From Lunularia cruciata (lineage: Eukaryota > Streptophyta > Marchantiopsida > Lunulariales > Lunulariaceae), in the NCBI GenBank assembly GCA_948567375.1, contig OX419761.1, forward strand, positions 13,704,501 to 13,768,500: 64,000 nt of DNA. The letters run 5' to 3'. Positions 10,295 to 21,662 of this stretch are shown piece by piece (the first letter of the stretch is position 1; every line of letters begins with the position of its first letter). The position numbers and the translations under genes are program-made. The notes under the pieces are model-generated. The model worked only from the letters and a program-made list of their open reading frames with translations. It had not been told where the DNA came from and ran no database searches.

Positions 10295-11298
10295 ATATAG
10301 ATGTTCCTCAAGCTATAGTGTTAACCAGATTTCTTGCTTGGGGTTGTTGTGTTAATTGAAGATTCTTGAGACATTTCAACTTGACTAGTATATTCTCCAT
10401 TTTACTTGTTATGACAAGAACCACAAAAATTGTGGGAATGGGCAATGCCAAGGAAGTTAAAGATGGAATTGTGGAAGAGACTACAGGAAATTGATGGTAT
10501 ACAAGCACTACTTCTGATACCACATACAAGCCCAATACAATTGGGGAGGTTCCATAACGAAATAATTAGATTGCATAAATCTCTGAGTAGTAGCATAGGG
10601 ATTATGCATTACACTTCCTTTGAATCATGGGATGATGGAGCAAGAGTTTGGCAAGGCCCGATCTTGCTCATGAGCTTGGGCCTAATAGTGTGTTTCCTTG
10701 AAGACTTGTGTTAGGTTTGCAACCTTGTTATAGATTAGAAACTTTTGAATATCCTCAAGTAGAGCATCCATAAACCAATGGAGGGTTATTGTAGGGTCTA
10801 GGTATGGATTATCATTGATGCTATGCATTTGCATTGTTGAATAAATGCTTACATAGTTTTGTTGTGCCCTTTATGTGGTGGGTTTATTTTGTCCCTTAGT
10901 TGTTCTTGTTGTTTGGGTGAGATGTATTCATGTTGCTCTTCTACTTTATTAATTCATAACTTGTCCTTGTGGTAGGGGCAAGGCATTTAACCAATATTTT
11001 GCTTTTCCGATAAATCATTGGCCAATTTGCTCAGCCATCATTGCGTTGTCCACTATATTTTGTGCCATAAAAACATTCTCAAATTTTTGTAAGAATGACT
11101 CAAAAGCTTCTTATCTAGTGAACACGATTGTACTTGGAGGTATGTAATTTTTTGGCCTCCCAAGGTCAAAGTCATTGTAGTTGGAGCTACAAGAACTACA
11201 AACATTAGGATTGGAGTTGAAGTTGTTGTCAGATGCAATGCCAAAGTAGTGCGGATCCCTTGGGCAAAAGTACTTCCCATCAACAAAAATATCAATTG

Positions 11299-11352
11299 AA
11301 TGCTAGTAATGCTAGTAATGCTAGTAATGTAATCCTAGTAATGTAATCCTAG
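11299..11352. repeat. Short 9-bp microrepeat (TAGTAATGC)
   Basis: Repeated GCTAGTAATGC units merge into AATCCTAGTAATG units, five or six copies in about 54 bp. It abuts the 48-bp tandem array and may be a slippage product of its first unit. Confidence 0.85.
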
Positions 11353-11690
11353 TAATGCTTCCCTTGGTTTGAAAACCAATGTACTATGGGAATGAGAGGT
11401 AGTGCTTCCTCTTGATTAAGAAATGTCTCCTTTGTTGAGTTGGAAGGTAATGTGTCTTTCCAATTGAAAATAGTAGTATTTCCATACACAACTTGTGATA
11501 CTTCTCTTTGCATTGCACCTATATTTATTGTAGAATTGAGAGGTAATGCATCCACTAAACCAAAAATGGTTGCAATTTTAGATATTGGAGGTAATGCTTC
11601 TCTCAAACCAAAAATAGATATTGTTCTTAACATGGGAGGGAATGGTTCTCCCAAACAAAAGATAGCCATGTCCTCATGGGCGGCAAGGAA
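11350..11690 (-). repeat. 48-bp tandem repeat (16-residue units) in element C
   Basis: The step GGTAATG or a close variant recurs at about 11350, 11398, 11446, 11494 (weak), 11542, 11590 and 11638, an even 48-bp period over about 7 units. Read on the minus strand, the open frame 11669-11349 gives a 16-residue cycle of the type IFGL.EALPP.S.I. An exact multiple of three in a coding relic suggests a repeat domain of the gag-like protein and not random satellite DNA. Confidence 0.78.
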
Positions 11691-12239
11691 TACTAATGCA
11701 AATTGTAGAATGGAGTGGAGAGGACATACGAGTCAAATGGCAATGGTGCCAAGAGTGTTAGTGGGAATGACCTAATCCATAGTTTGGGCTATAGTGCACT
11801 ATGGGACAAGGGAATCATGGGATGGCCCTTACATGGATGGCCCTTCTTTGAGCTCAGGGAGGAATTGTAGGTAGGTTTTCCATAGTGCAAGTAAGACATA
11901 TCATAAGACACTTCACCCAAGAGATCACTTGTAGGTTTGTCACCCTTGTGAGCTTATCAACCTCCTTGGTTGTCACTCTTTGTTAATCAATCCTCACACT
12001 ATAGGAGAACGACAAGATATACATAGTTGGGACACAATTATCAAGGAATTATCAAGAATAACAAGAACACCACATCATACAAGTTCCATAATCATCTATC
12101 GATTCTAGCAATCATCCATATAGGGATTCAAGAGCAAACAATGGACATGGTATTCAAAGTTTATATATTTTTTTTGCAAAGCATCACCTACATCATAAGG
12201 TCATCCGCTGCCATATGAGGAACACTATGATACTACATG

Positions 12240-12830
12240 ATCTTACTCCTCCATGTCGAGTCCTCCTTCTTGCTAGTTAACCCTTGATCTCTACTACACA
12301 GCCTATCAATTGACTTGTGAGGCAACCCCAACCTCACCATAGTAGACTAAGCTCCTTTATATAGCTGGAGTCAAACCCTAAAGAATTTCTATCTTTCTCC
12401 TAATCCTTATCCCATAGTGACCATCTTCTTCAAATGCCAATCTGCTCCTAATCCTTGATTCTAATCTAGATCACATTGCCTAAGTGCATAAGTGTGTGGC
12501 CTTTGCATTCATTATCTAGCTAACTTTGTCCTATTATTTTACATATGCACAACAATCTCTACCTGCTCTCTTGTTTGTCTTGTAGAGAGGAATGTTGCAT
12601 CCAATCTCAGTAGGACTGAATGAACGTCCCATAATGGGAGTCCCATAATGACTCACCCAATATGGAAGTCTTGCATTCCAATTCCTTCAACATTAAGTTG
12701 TCCACATATGATACAACCTCAATACCTACTTTGCCCAGACAACACACATACATGGTCAAATAGAAAGCCAGGAGCTTCTATTTGATATCTTTTATATGCG
12801 TTTGGAGGGGGATTTTTGTTGACCATTAAT
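12240..12830 (-). repeat. Possible 5' LTR/leader of element C
   Basis: On the minus strand this contains a TATATAAAG box (12365-12356) upstream of leader-like sequence that runs into the gag relic. I could not find a second copy or the start of the LTR in the window, so both the boundary and the LTR status are inferred only from the TATA box and a 9/12 match to the initiator-Met primer site near 12230. Confidence 0.25.
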
Positions 12831-12839
12831 TTTTCCCAC

Positions 12840-15800
12840 ATGTGAAAGAAGAGAAAGAGTATAAGCTTTTACAGATATTACCCATATTCAAGTGACTCAC
12901 ATTTTGATACAATTTTTTTGAGCATTAATTCTTTCAACATGTGAAAGAAGAGAAAGAACATGAGTTTCTCTTTTCTCTTTTTCTTTTTCCATCTATGAAG
13001 ATTGTATGCATATTATAAATAGTCTTCTTTATTTCAATTTAGTATCATCCCAAAATTACAAACATTAAGTATGTTGTGTAGAGAGGAAAAAAGAAGTTTT
13101 TGAGAGAAAAAAAAGGTTTTCCTTCTATTAATTCTTGGATGTACTTTCTTTTGTGGACACCCTACTAAATTTAATTTGATACACCCTATTAATCTGATAC
13201 ATCATAATGAATTTATTGGAACTAGTAGAAATATACCTTGCAGGTATGTAGCCCAAGTTGGGTAACCTCAGTAACAAATCTTTTGTCTATTATTTATTTC
13301 TCTATCTAGGAATGAATTATTATTTGATTCTTATCATAGAACAAGATGAACTCCATTCTTCTCCTTGGAGGAATGGAAGAAGAGAAGCTTTTAACATAGA
13401 AGAAACAAGAACCAGATGTAGAGTTTCTTATCCAATACTATGAGATTTGTAATATTAGCGGACTTAACTCAAACAGATATCCACATTAGGAGGATCAGAT
13501 TTAAAGTTAATTGATATTTAGGGACATTGAGTGACTTCCATAAAACCCTAAAATTCCATAGAATATTTTATCGGTACCAATAAAGAAGAATTGATAAACA
13601 TTATGTAGAATTTTAGGGTTTACTAATTTGTGGGTCAAATTCACATCTTCAACATTTCAAATTAATAACAAATAGTGTTATGGGTAATTCCTTAACCCCA
13701 AACCCACAGGTTAAATTTTAGATTATCCATAAAATTTTATACAACTATGGAGTTTATGCATAGAAACCTCGTTATATTCCCATGTGTGACCCATAAATTT
13801 TTTATAGCCTATCTAGAAACCTTTTTATGGATATTTATGATACCCATAAAAGCTAAATAGAAAACCCCCTTTTATCCTATTAAGGTTTTTTGGGGTATGA
13901 AACAACACATTACCAATCTGTAACCGTTCTTGCCACCTCATTAGAATAGTTGTACTATTTCAAAAGAAATCGAGAAACAAGAGATACATTTCTGATTTAA
14001 TTACCCAAGCGCTCAGCATTACTATTTCCTAAGCAAATATCCAAGCTCTTGCCGGGTAGAATTGATATAGAAACTTGTCCTATTTGCTTGCCGTACCTCT
14101 TTCCTCTACACTAACAATCTTTGGCTCATAAATTGGATGCCATTGAAGAAATCAAATTGAGGTAGACTTCAAGCATATGATATCCATCTGTCTTCAATCC
14201 TTGGACTTCCTCTAATTATTGCAAGAATATGTTACATGGATTGTCAAAAACTGCACATTTTAGCAAATTTTCTCACACAACTTTGTTAAGTGAAGGAGGC
14301 ACTTTATGACATATGAAGAAAGTTGCTTAAATGTATAACTTCCAAATTAGTATGCAAAATATCAATACTAGGTTTAGAGTTACGAATCAAACTATATATA
14401 TAGAAAGGGAATGAAATGTAGAATGAAAGGGAATAAGAGGAGATGGCGCAAACAAGTGCAAAAGGAACAAAGAGCAAGCAGAAGGTCAAAAAGTCCCACA
14501 TGGCAAACAAGAAGGGGTATCAAAGTAGGGCCCAAAAGGCACAATAGGAGAAAAAGCAAGCTGACAACAAGCACCAAAGAAACAAGAGAGAGTAGTCTAC
14601 TCCGGAACTATGTGGTAGAGGTCCTTCAATGGTATATTTGGTAAATGGGAAGAGCGGATCCTAGCCATGTTGGGTGTGCTCATAGTTGCTGCTCATTAGT
14701 GTAGACCCAAAGCTTAAGCTTACTGCCAAGTGACTAAAATGCTTTGTCATTAATAAAAGATGTGAGCATGGTTTGAGAGATAGCTATTGCACTTCTCCTC
14801 TACAAAGAACTTTGTGCTTCATCCTTGAGAAGACCGTCAAAATGGTGATGTAGGCACCCAAAAATCTCACTCACTAGGGAGAAAAAGGTATCCAAGGATA
14901 GCCATGGAGCATAGTGCTCCTCAAGCTTAGTGCTCACCCTTGCCCCTAGAGGCAATCATTACCATTACTCCTACTTGTATGTTTGTCCATGCCAATAATT
15001 CCACTTGTAGAGGATTTGCCATCACCACTTCATGCAAGGTGCAATGACCATTAGTGAAAGTAACTATATTCGCTTGCACCTAAGAGATAGTTGGTCTTGA
15101 TAGATTCAACCATAGCTCAATCTAAACATGGTACCATGTAGCTTGTAAGAGTTGAATGATGGTGTCACAAATTGCATCATGGACTCTAGTGTGCTCTCCA
15201 CCTACTTCATACCATAAAAATTGTATCCCTTGTATGTCATAAGTTAAACCACATGCGCATTGGATCGGAAGGTCTATGAGAGCTAGAGTAGGAGACCCAA
15301 CCTCAATCATGATGTTGTGGTAAACTTCTTGCAGTAAAATGGAAGTTGACAATTAAAGGTGAAACCTGGAGCCAAGCCCCAGAACCTTTCTCTCCACATA
15401 ATAAGATCCTAGTTCTATAAGGTAGAGGCAAAAGGTTTGCCTACATAATAAATATTCTGGAATAAGCTAAAGTAGAGCTTGCATCTATTTATAGTAAATT
15501 AACCCCCACAATTTTCCATCTTGTGTAGCATTGTTGACAATTTTATGGTCACTTTTGTCCAAAAAAGTAGTCTAAAGTGGATGGGCTACTTCCAAGGGTT
15601 CCTAGAAATTACTAAAATATAAAACACCTGCATAATACTGTGTATACATTATAATGTTTATTGCTTTGAAATGATTTTAAACACTTCAACTACTTAAATC
15701 AAAGGTAGGGAAATAGTAACAAGTGAACATGCATTTTCTAGTGGAGAAAAATAACACCCCATATTTTGTACACTATTAGTAGATTAATATTGATTTGCCT

Positions 15801-16650
15801 TGAACAAAAGAGCAGAAATATATCATCCTAAGTTACCAACTATTAGGAGGAAATCTTTGCTTGTGATATATCTCCTAAAGACAAACTTTTGTGAAATGCG
15901 AAGATATGCCAATTAAATTTAAGAATAAATACTAACCAATATCTGATGAATTCTTGTTGTGTATAAATCTAGAAGTTCCCATACTAGATTTATGTACCAA
16001 AATTATAAGGATACTCAATATTTTTAGGCTCTGTTTATTTTCTATATTCTTAAATAATGTAGCTTGAAACATACTTAAGAAAACTATATGTGTATGCTCT
16101 AGCAATAAATTTTTAGTATTTTTGTCTCAAAATCCTAAATGATCATTGAACTTGGATTGAAATATATTTTACACACTCTTGGAAGTAAGTTCAAAATAGA
16201 AAGTGCAATGTAGATTCATTGCAAAATGACTACTATTGGGAAACAAGAGAGAGTTCAGGAACGGGAGGGAGGGAGAGAAGAGAGGCAATGAGTGAAAAGA
16301 TATTATCAAGTTTTGGAGAGCTCACCTGCATACATCACATAAGTGATAGTTGATTTTGTTTTTTTTTTTCAATTTTGATTCCATTGGTACCTAAATTGAA
16401 AGCTATGGAGACTTGAGTAGAAAGTTATGAGGACTTTTAGGTTTTTTTAGGGTTTAGAGTGATTACTTCACATTGGAAGTGATGTGTCAAGAATTTTTAT
16501 TTCTAATCTCTTTGTATCATGTTTGAGTTCCATGGGAACTTAGTTTGAAATCTTTTGAGATGAAAATTGAAAGTTATGGGAGTTTATAGTTTTTAGGTTT
16601 AGAGAGATAGCATTTACTCATGTGAGTCAAGATGTGAAGGGTTGTGGGAT
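12840..16650. other. No recognisable gene; AT-rich degenerate DNA
   Basis: About 3.8 kb without a supportable coding region. Two imperfect copies of a CATGTGAAAGAAGAGAAAGA block occur near 12838 and 12940. A small inverted repeat is at 13543-13621. A basic ORF at 14411-14644 is low-complexity purine-rich DNA and I do not call it. Poly-T and GGGAGGGAGAGA runs occur near 16260-16370. It is probably very old transposon sequence and unknown introns or spacers. Confidence 0.5.
13543..13621. repeat. 14-bp perfect inverted repeat with telobox-like core
   Basis: Arms AAACCCTAAAATTC (13543-13556) and GAATTTTAGGGTTT (13608-13621), with a 51-bp loop. AAACCCTAA is the plant telobox or telomere-like motif. 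Further weak complementarity extends inward. Function, if any, is unknown. Confidence 0.75.
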
Positions 16651-16780
16651 GTGAAGGGTGTGGATTTGCAGGTATGGGGAGATATGGAGAGGAGAATTGT
16701 GTGTTATTTTCATTTTTCTTGTGCTAGCCATGGCTACACTTCTCTATGTGGGACCGCCTAGAGTGGCTTGGGATACACCA

Positions 16781-16847
16781 TGCCCGGTGTGTCACCAACA
16801 CTTCTATCTCACAAGGAGTAAAGAACCATGTAAGAAGAATACACAAG
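16781..16847 (+). pseudogene. N-terminal C2H2 zinc finger, frameshifted
   Basis: CPVCHQHF is read in one frame from 16781, and NHVRRIHKD in the next frame up to about 16853. Together they give C-X2-C ... H-X4-H, the single N-terminal finger used for target DNA binding in R2-type elements. A one-base frame change between 16800 and 16827 separates the halves. Confidence 0.6.
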
Positions 16848-17334
16848 GACTATGATTGGACCACTTGGGTTGCTCACATGAGACGAGCAGCCGCACCAAT
16901 AGTGGTGAAACTTGGGATTATGTATGCTTCTTCTATCCCTTTGTTGACCGTTCCAAGGATACCAAGTGAGTTGTGGGAGTGGTTAGCATCTTAGGCGGGT
17001 TGTATCTTGGGGTTATTTGTAGCTTTTATGTCTTGATAGGTCACTTTTTGCACAAGCATTGTGCATTGCCCCTCACCTCTCCTATCAAATGTTGGCAAGC
17101 ATACAATGAGATAAAAAAACAGAAAGGACTAAAGAAATATATCATTTTTTTCTCCGCTCTTTCATGCATTTGTTGAAAAATGTCCCTTCTTCCCTTAGGC
17201 TTCAGGCGGGTCCTTTGCAAAGAAAATAAAAGCTCTGCTCTTTTGTTCTAGCATAATACAGACATGATACCACTGTGTCCCTTGGACCTTGAATACATGC
17301 ATGGCCTCAGATAAGAAAACAATTCTCTCCCATA

Positions 17335-18420
17335 ATGACTCAAAGTGCAATAGGAAGTTTGTTAAGGATGGTATATGAGCATTTTAGAGTTTCTTTCAGG
17401 CATATGATTCTTCTAATGGATTTATTGAGCTATTTTAGGGTGGTTATAGTAGTAGTGAGGGGAGATATTCCTATGCCAATTAGTTTGATGTTAGGAGCTA
17501 GTCTACTTCTCATGATGGAGAAGGAAAAAAGGGGCATTAGACCAATTACTATTAGAGATATCTTTTTGCACTTGGTTAGCTGCACCATTGTTCTTCAACA
17601 TCAATCTCACTTTTGAGAGCACCTCAATTCACAGCAATTGGAGTAGCTACACTTGGAGGTTGTGAGGCTATATCTATATGCATCAGGGTACTCTTGGATA
17701 TCCATCCAAAGTAGGTTTTCCTATAGATGGATGTTGAAAGTGCTTTTAATAATATCTCTCGGGCATCCATCTTTAGAGAGCTTAGGGAGGCCGGTGGATC
17801 CTTGGTGAGTTTCATTCCTTTTGTGCAATTGTTCTATAACTCTCTTGTTTCCATTTACTACTAACATGCATAATCACTGGAAGGAGTCACCATCTTGGAG
17901 CTAGTTATTGATACACAACATGGAGGTCCTTTAAGGGAGCCTTGTTTGCCATAGCTCACTTCAAAGCTCTCTTATCAACTACTTTGGCCATGTTAGGTTG
18001 TGTATTTACCTCTTCGGAAAAAAATACACACATTGTAGGTCCCATAAATCAGATTACACAATCCTTTGATCACTTGACTATCAAGCTACATCTTGTAGGC
18101 TTGAGAGTCAAGGTGTCAAAGTGTAGAGCATGGTCCCTTTCAAGTATTCCTCCTTACCTTGAGCTTCCAAAGGGATGTATCACATCTACATATGGACTAT
18201 GGCTTCTTGGAGTGCCAATAGGATCCAAGGATTTTTTCACACACTTCTTAGACGTTGCCCTTGCAGAGGATGTTATCTATATGGATGACCTTCCTTTACT
18301 AGGAGATCCGTAGGTGGCATTTGGTATAATTTCTTCTAGTATTGCTTGTTGACCAACTTACCTCATTTGTATAGTTCCCCCCTCCTTGTTCTTCCTATCA
18401 TGTTTGAGAGCCTTTGAGAG
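17335..18420 (+). pseudogene. Reverse transcriptase domain of the retroelement at 16.6-19.6 kb
   Basis: Two open stretches, 17335-17616 and 17942-18313, joined by readable but stop-containing sequence. Motif A is VESAFNNIS with the preceding Asp (near 17728). The B-like block is TQHGGPLREP (near 17917). Where the catalytic YADD or LADD box is expected, between LGCVFTSS and THIVGPI (about 18010-18040), the sequence reads EKN, so the two catalytic aspartates are gone. The thumb-side block LLGVPIGSKDFF follows. A stop also interrupts the segment before motif A. Confidence 0.7.
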
Positions 18421-18844
18421 GAGGATTGGGAGTCTTTGGTGATATTATTGGACCAAGGACATTTGAGTGTGTGACAAAGGATCTGACACATAAATAGACA
18501 GCTCTGCCAATCTTGTGTGGAAGGGTTGGCTTGCTATCTATGGAGGAGATGGCACCTATAGCATTTTTGGGTAGTTGGGCTCTCTTGACACTCCTAATTT
18601 CCTTTCATTTTATGGTGTTGATAGGCCGGTTTTGGAGACTTATGTGATAGAGGTGGAGGAGGGATCCTTTTCTCTTAGATGTTATTGCGGCAAACAAGAG
18701 ATAGTTTATCTCCACGGGCACGTGAGGACTTTCCAGCTTTTGCTTCACTATCATCAAATTGGACTAGAGGTTTGCAGTACTCCTTGATGGAGCAACAATA
18801 TGAGCATACACTACATTCTCTCTTAGTTGACTTGTCCATTCCTT

Positions 18845-18916
18845 AGCCTACTAGAGCACGTCTTTGCTCTTGCTCCGATAAGCCTACTAGAGCACATCTT
18901 TGCTCTTGCAGGCTCT
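18845..18916 (+). repeat. 36-bp tandem duplication within the retroelement
   Basis: AGCCTACTAGAGCAC followed by TCTTTGCTCTTGC occurs at 18845 and again at 18881, a 36-bp (12-codon) period with one or two differences. It lies between the RT and the endonuclease-like block. Confidence 0.85.
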
Positions 18917-18929
18917 TGGATCCTAGCTT

Positions 18930-19610
18930 GACATAACACTTTCATGTAGAGAGTAGCTACTTTCACAACAATGAGATTTTGCCTATGTTTGGTCCACCCA
19001 TCTGCAACTTCATTACTCATTTGTGAGTGTGGTTCTACACTAGATGTAGTAGCGGTCCATATGACACTGTGTCCTTTTGGAGGACAGAGGATAGCTACCC
19101 ATGATGTTGTTAGGGACATAGTGTTTGCTATGGCATGAGAGAGTGGATACTTTCCTTAAAAGGAGCATTCATATGCTTTGCAGACGACATGTGTAAGGAA
19201 AGACTTATACTTGGTCCAAGATGATAAGGTGATAGTGGAGGATGTCGTGATTACGGACCATATATAGGATACAATTTTGGAGGGAGAGATTACCCATCCC
19301 CCTTGATGGGCAGCAAGTGCAGTAGCAGGTCGCAAGGTCTCCAAGTAGAAGTGCATGAAACAAGGTCATTTCTTTGTTCCTCTAGCCTTGGAGTTATATG
19401 GAGCGATGCACACGGTGTTTGACACATTTGTAAAGGAGTGCCCAAGAGCTTATCATGTTAGGCGCCAAGGAGTAGCACTCTCACTCTCATAATTTGTAGC
19501 ATATTTTAGACAAGGTGTGTCCATTGCTCTATAGAAGGCAATGGCTGGTGCAATCCATAGGAGGGCAATCACACTAGGTGATGCTTCTTTGGATGCTTGA
19601 GTTGTTTGTA
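18930..19610 (+). pseudogene. C-terminal endonuclease-like region of the retroelement
   Basis: Readable blocks: CECGSTLDVVAVHMTLCPFG (Cys/His-rich), GGQRIATHDVVRDIVFAMAR, VIVEDVVITD, ASAVAGRKVSK and HFFVPLALELYGAMHTVFD, then FRQGVSIAL. The arrangement (a Cys/His cluster, then acidic strand pairs) fits a restriction-like endonuclease domain. I cannot align the catalytic residues with certainty. Four or more in-frame stops are present. Confidence 0.5.
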
Positions 19611-19618
19611 GACCGTAT

Positions 19619-20300
19619 TGTAACACTCATTTGTGCATGTGTGTGGTATTGTGATATTTAGTTTGATATTACAAGTACTTGAGAAATATTCTTTATATTG
19701 AGATAGAGGATGGTTCTACCTTAGTCATGATTAGCTAAACTTAGTCATAGCTAAGATAGAGGGAATTTTAATTTAGAGGAAGAGAAAAAGATGAGCACTA
19801 CTATTTTGGATTCTAGTGTATTGACTTGGTATTATTCCTAGGTGTTTGGCTTTAAGAAAAGAGTTAAGAACCCACAAGCCTTTTTGTTTCAGATTCTTCT
19901 ATAGTCCAAGGAAAGTCCATGTGAAAGAATCCTTGACTTAGTGGTTGGGTCAAGATAAGACCACACGTTTAGGAGAATATTCCGATGAATATGGATATTC
20001 CTTTAGCTTTTTTACTTTATTTGATTTTTACCCTAGTAACTTGAGTTACTCCAATAATTAGTAACTTTGTTGCGTAACTATTTCACAAGTATATAAACTA
20101 GTGGTGTGGAGGTACTCATCATCCTTTCATTTGTAACTATCTCTCTCTCATTGAGTTCTCTAAGTGAGAAATGTCTTGAGTCTTGGAGTGTTAGCCTTGA
20201 AGAATTTTGATGGAGTTGGGGTTCTTTGCTTTCTTAGTCTATGATGCGCTACCATAATAGCCATCAGAGGTTCATCTTGAATGAGAGACAGGCCGGCTCA
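19619..20300 (+). repeat. Family B LTR (solo or residual)
   Basis: 682 bp, TGTAACACTCATTTGTGC...CCGGCTCA. It matches, in reverse, 62665-63332, which is a real LTR because it abuts a polypurine tract and integrase. It also matches 52378-53030 and the first part at 38026. It contains AAGTATATAAACTAGTGG (TATA region near 20088). The flanks CGTAT and TAGAA do not form a target duplication, so it may be a rearranged remnant and not a clean solo LTR. It starts a few bases after the end of the retroelement ORF. Confidence 0.78.
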
Positions 20301-21339
20301 TAGAATGTTTTGCGTAGCTCGGATATCTTACGTGCAATAGGGCAGATTTCTCATATAGATTCTATTGGGGCTTAACCCCAATTTACCTTTTTTGTCTCTC
20401 CCTTGTAAGACTTGATGGGGTCTTCCCATCCTTAGTGTTTTCTATGTGGTTTCACTTCTACCTTGTTTTCACATGCGATCTCTTTCTTTCTCTTCTTTTA
20501 TAGAATATTATCAGGTATCAAGTCACGACTTGTTTAATTGGGTTGGAAAAATGACCAATATTGTATATTTTAATTAAGGATTTCAATAATGAAGGTATGG
20601 CTTTAGAGATTCACCCTGAATTAAATGGATTTCTGTACATGAGATTATTTTTCATAGTGATAATAATAATCTAATTCAGGATAATCTAATTCTAATTCTT
20701 GAAAAATTACTTCACACAAACTAGAAAACATTGATAGCTTAAGTAGCTCAGAATGTTATTAGAGTTGTTGATGTTCGTGCGAGGAATTAGATTTACGCAC
20801 TGAATTTTCAAAAGGAAAATCAACAAACAAACAGATATATGCGTGTCAATAAAGGTAAAAGTTATTAACAAAGATATGTTTTTTCGGAATCAAAATATTC
20901 CAATATTCTAACCCAATCTTACTACCAAAAGGATTTATCATAGAAGAAACAGTGTAACTATCATGTTACTATGTTAGTTAATGTGGTATTGATCCTGACT
21001 CTTTACTTAGCATACACCGAGACTATTAAATTCTATTTCCGTGGAATATCTGAACAACCTAATAAAATTTCTGCTTATTTGAACTGAAGTTATTAAAAAT
21101 AATGGGTCGAGAAAAGAACTTCTACCACTACCAGTTTCGAGGAGATGGAAAATTGATTCAAATATATTCCGATTTAGCATCATGGATGATAGTCTTACTC
21201 AAGGAGTAAGACACTGAGGAGGAAAAATGAAGAAACTATTTTGGTCCTATTTATGTTGAGATAGTGGTAACTAAAGTGGCGATATTGTAGGAGAATAAGG
21301 ACTTGTAGATCAAGTTAGAGTCAAGTTCGTCAGAGCAAC
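20301..21339. other. Upstream region of the CCDC124 gene
   Basis: AT-rich spacer between the family B LTR and the host gene. It probably holds the promoter, but I cannot point to a convincing TATA box or transcription start. CAGGTATCAAGTCACGAC at 20512-20529 faintly resembles a primer-binding site but has no support. Base composition changes to GC-richer sequence from about 21290, which I take as the 5' UTR. Confidence 0.4.
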
Positions 21340-21352
21340 TTGAACTTGTCCT

Positions 21353-21662
21353 TCAGCTTATCCTTAGGAGGGGAACATGAGAAACAACAACTGCAGCTTT
21401 CTTCGGACAAACGTCGAGAGGAGAGCGAGGGACAGAGCTGCAATCCTCCCAACAGAGTGAGAATTGAGATCCTTCCAGTTGTCGATTCGTTCGCTTTCTG
21501 TGAACGATCCAGAAGCAGACAATCTGAGGTTTCTGAAGCAAAGGTTTACGAGGAGAGGCCGTTTGTTTGTTGTGTAAATTTTGGAGATAGGTGAAGGGTT
21601 GGAGTGGAACGGAGCGATCAATTGAGGGACGGGAGGAAATTGATTGAGAGAGAGGAGGCAAA
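21353..21662 (+). other. Probable 5' UTR of the CCDC124 gene
   Basis: GC-richer, purine-rich leader with GAGAGGAGAGCGAG and GATTGAGAGAGAGGAGG stretches directly before the ATG. Upstream ATG codons (for example near 21376) open only short frames. The transcription start is unknown, so the left limit is an estimate. Confidence 0.45.

Larger units (their letters stand above)
8041..12239 (-). mobile_element. Decayed gag-bearing element C (LTR retrotransposon?)
   Basis: A minus-strand coding relic of about 4 kb, badly broken by stops. Readable pieces: a capsid-like segment (FLQKFENVFMAQ, then AEQIGQFIGKAKYWLNALPL) near 11050-10950; three CCHC-type knuckles at 10294-9933; and fragments at 8896-8266 (LALEKNALAETI and others). 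A possible primer site TAGTATCATAGT lies at about 12234-12223 and a TATATAAAG box at about 12365-12356, which would make 12240-12830 the 5' LTR. No RT, protease or integrase is recognisable, so this is either a truncated copy or a non-autonomous type. The superfamily is not established. Confidence 0.45.
16650..19618 (+). mobile_element. Retroelement relic: C2H2 finger, RT, endonuclease-like end
   Basis: About 3 kb on the plus strand with the layout of a single-ORF retroelement of the restriction-like-endonuclease type (R2/CRE-like in architecture). An N-terminal zinc finger lies at 16781-16847, an RT at about 17500-18420 and a Cys/His plus endonuclease-like C-terminus at about 18600-19600. 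Landmarks: GIRPITIRDIF, MDVESAFNNISRASIFREL, HGGPLREP, LLGVPIGSKDFFTHFL, GVDRPVLETYV, CPFGGQRIATHDVVRDI and FFVPLALELYGAMHTVFD. I know this order of blocks from plant ORFs usually annotated only as reverse transcriptase; assignment to a clade is inference. Stops and frameshifts show it is dead. Confidence 0.68.

Noticed and set aside
14411-14644. 77-codon basic ORF
   Set aside because: Arg/Lys-rich product arises from purine-rich low-complexity DNA; no conserved pattern, no gene context.
17624-17815. Minus-strand ORF at 17.6-17.8 kb
   Set aside because: Lies opposite the RT motif A segment, which explains the constraint on the plus strand.
19614-20305. Target duplication around the family B LTR at 19.6 kb
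   Set aside because: CGTAT and TAGAA do not match, even allowing transitions.
20512-20529. CAGGTATCAAGTCACGAC as a primer-binding site extending the family B LTR to about 20.5 kb
   Set aside because: Poor match, and the other family B LTRs end at GGCTCA, more than 200 bp earlier.
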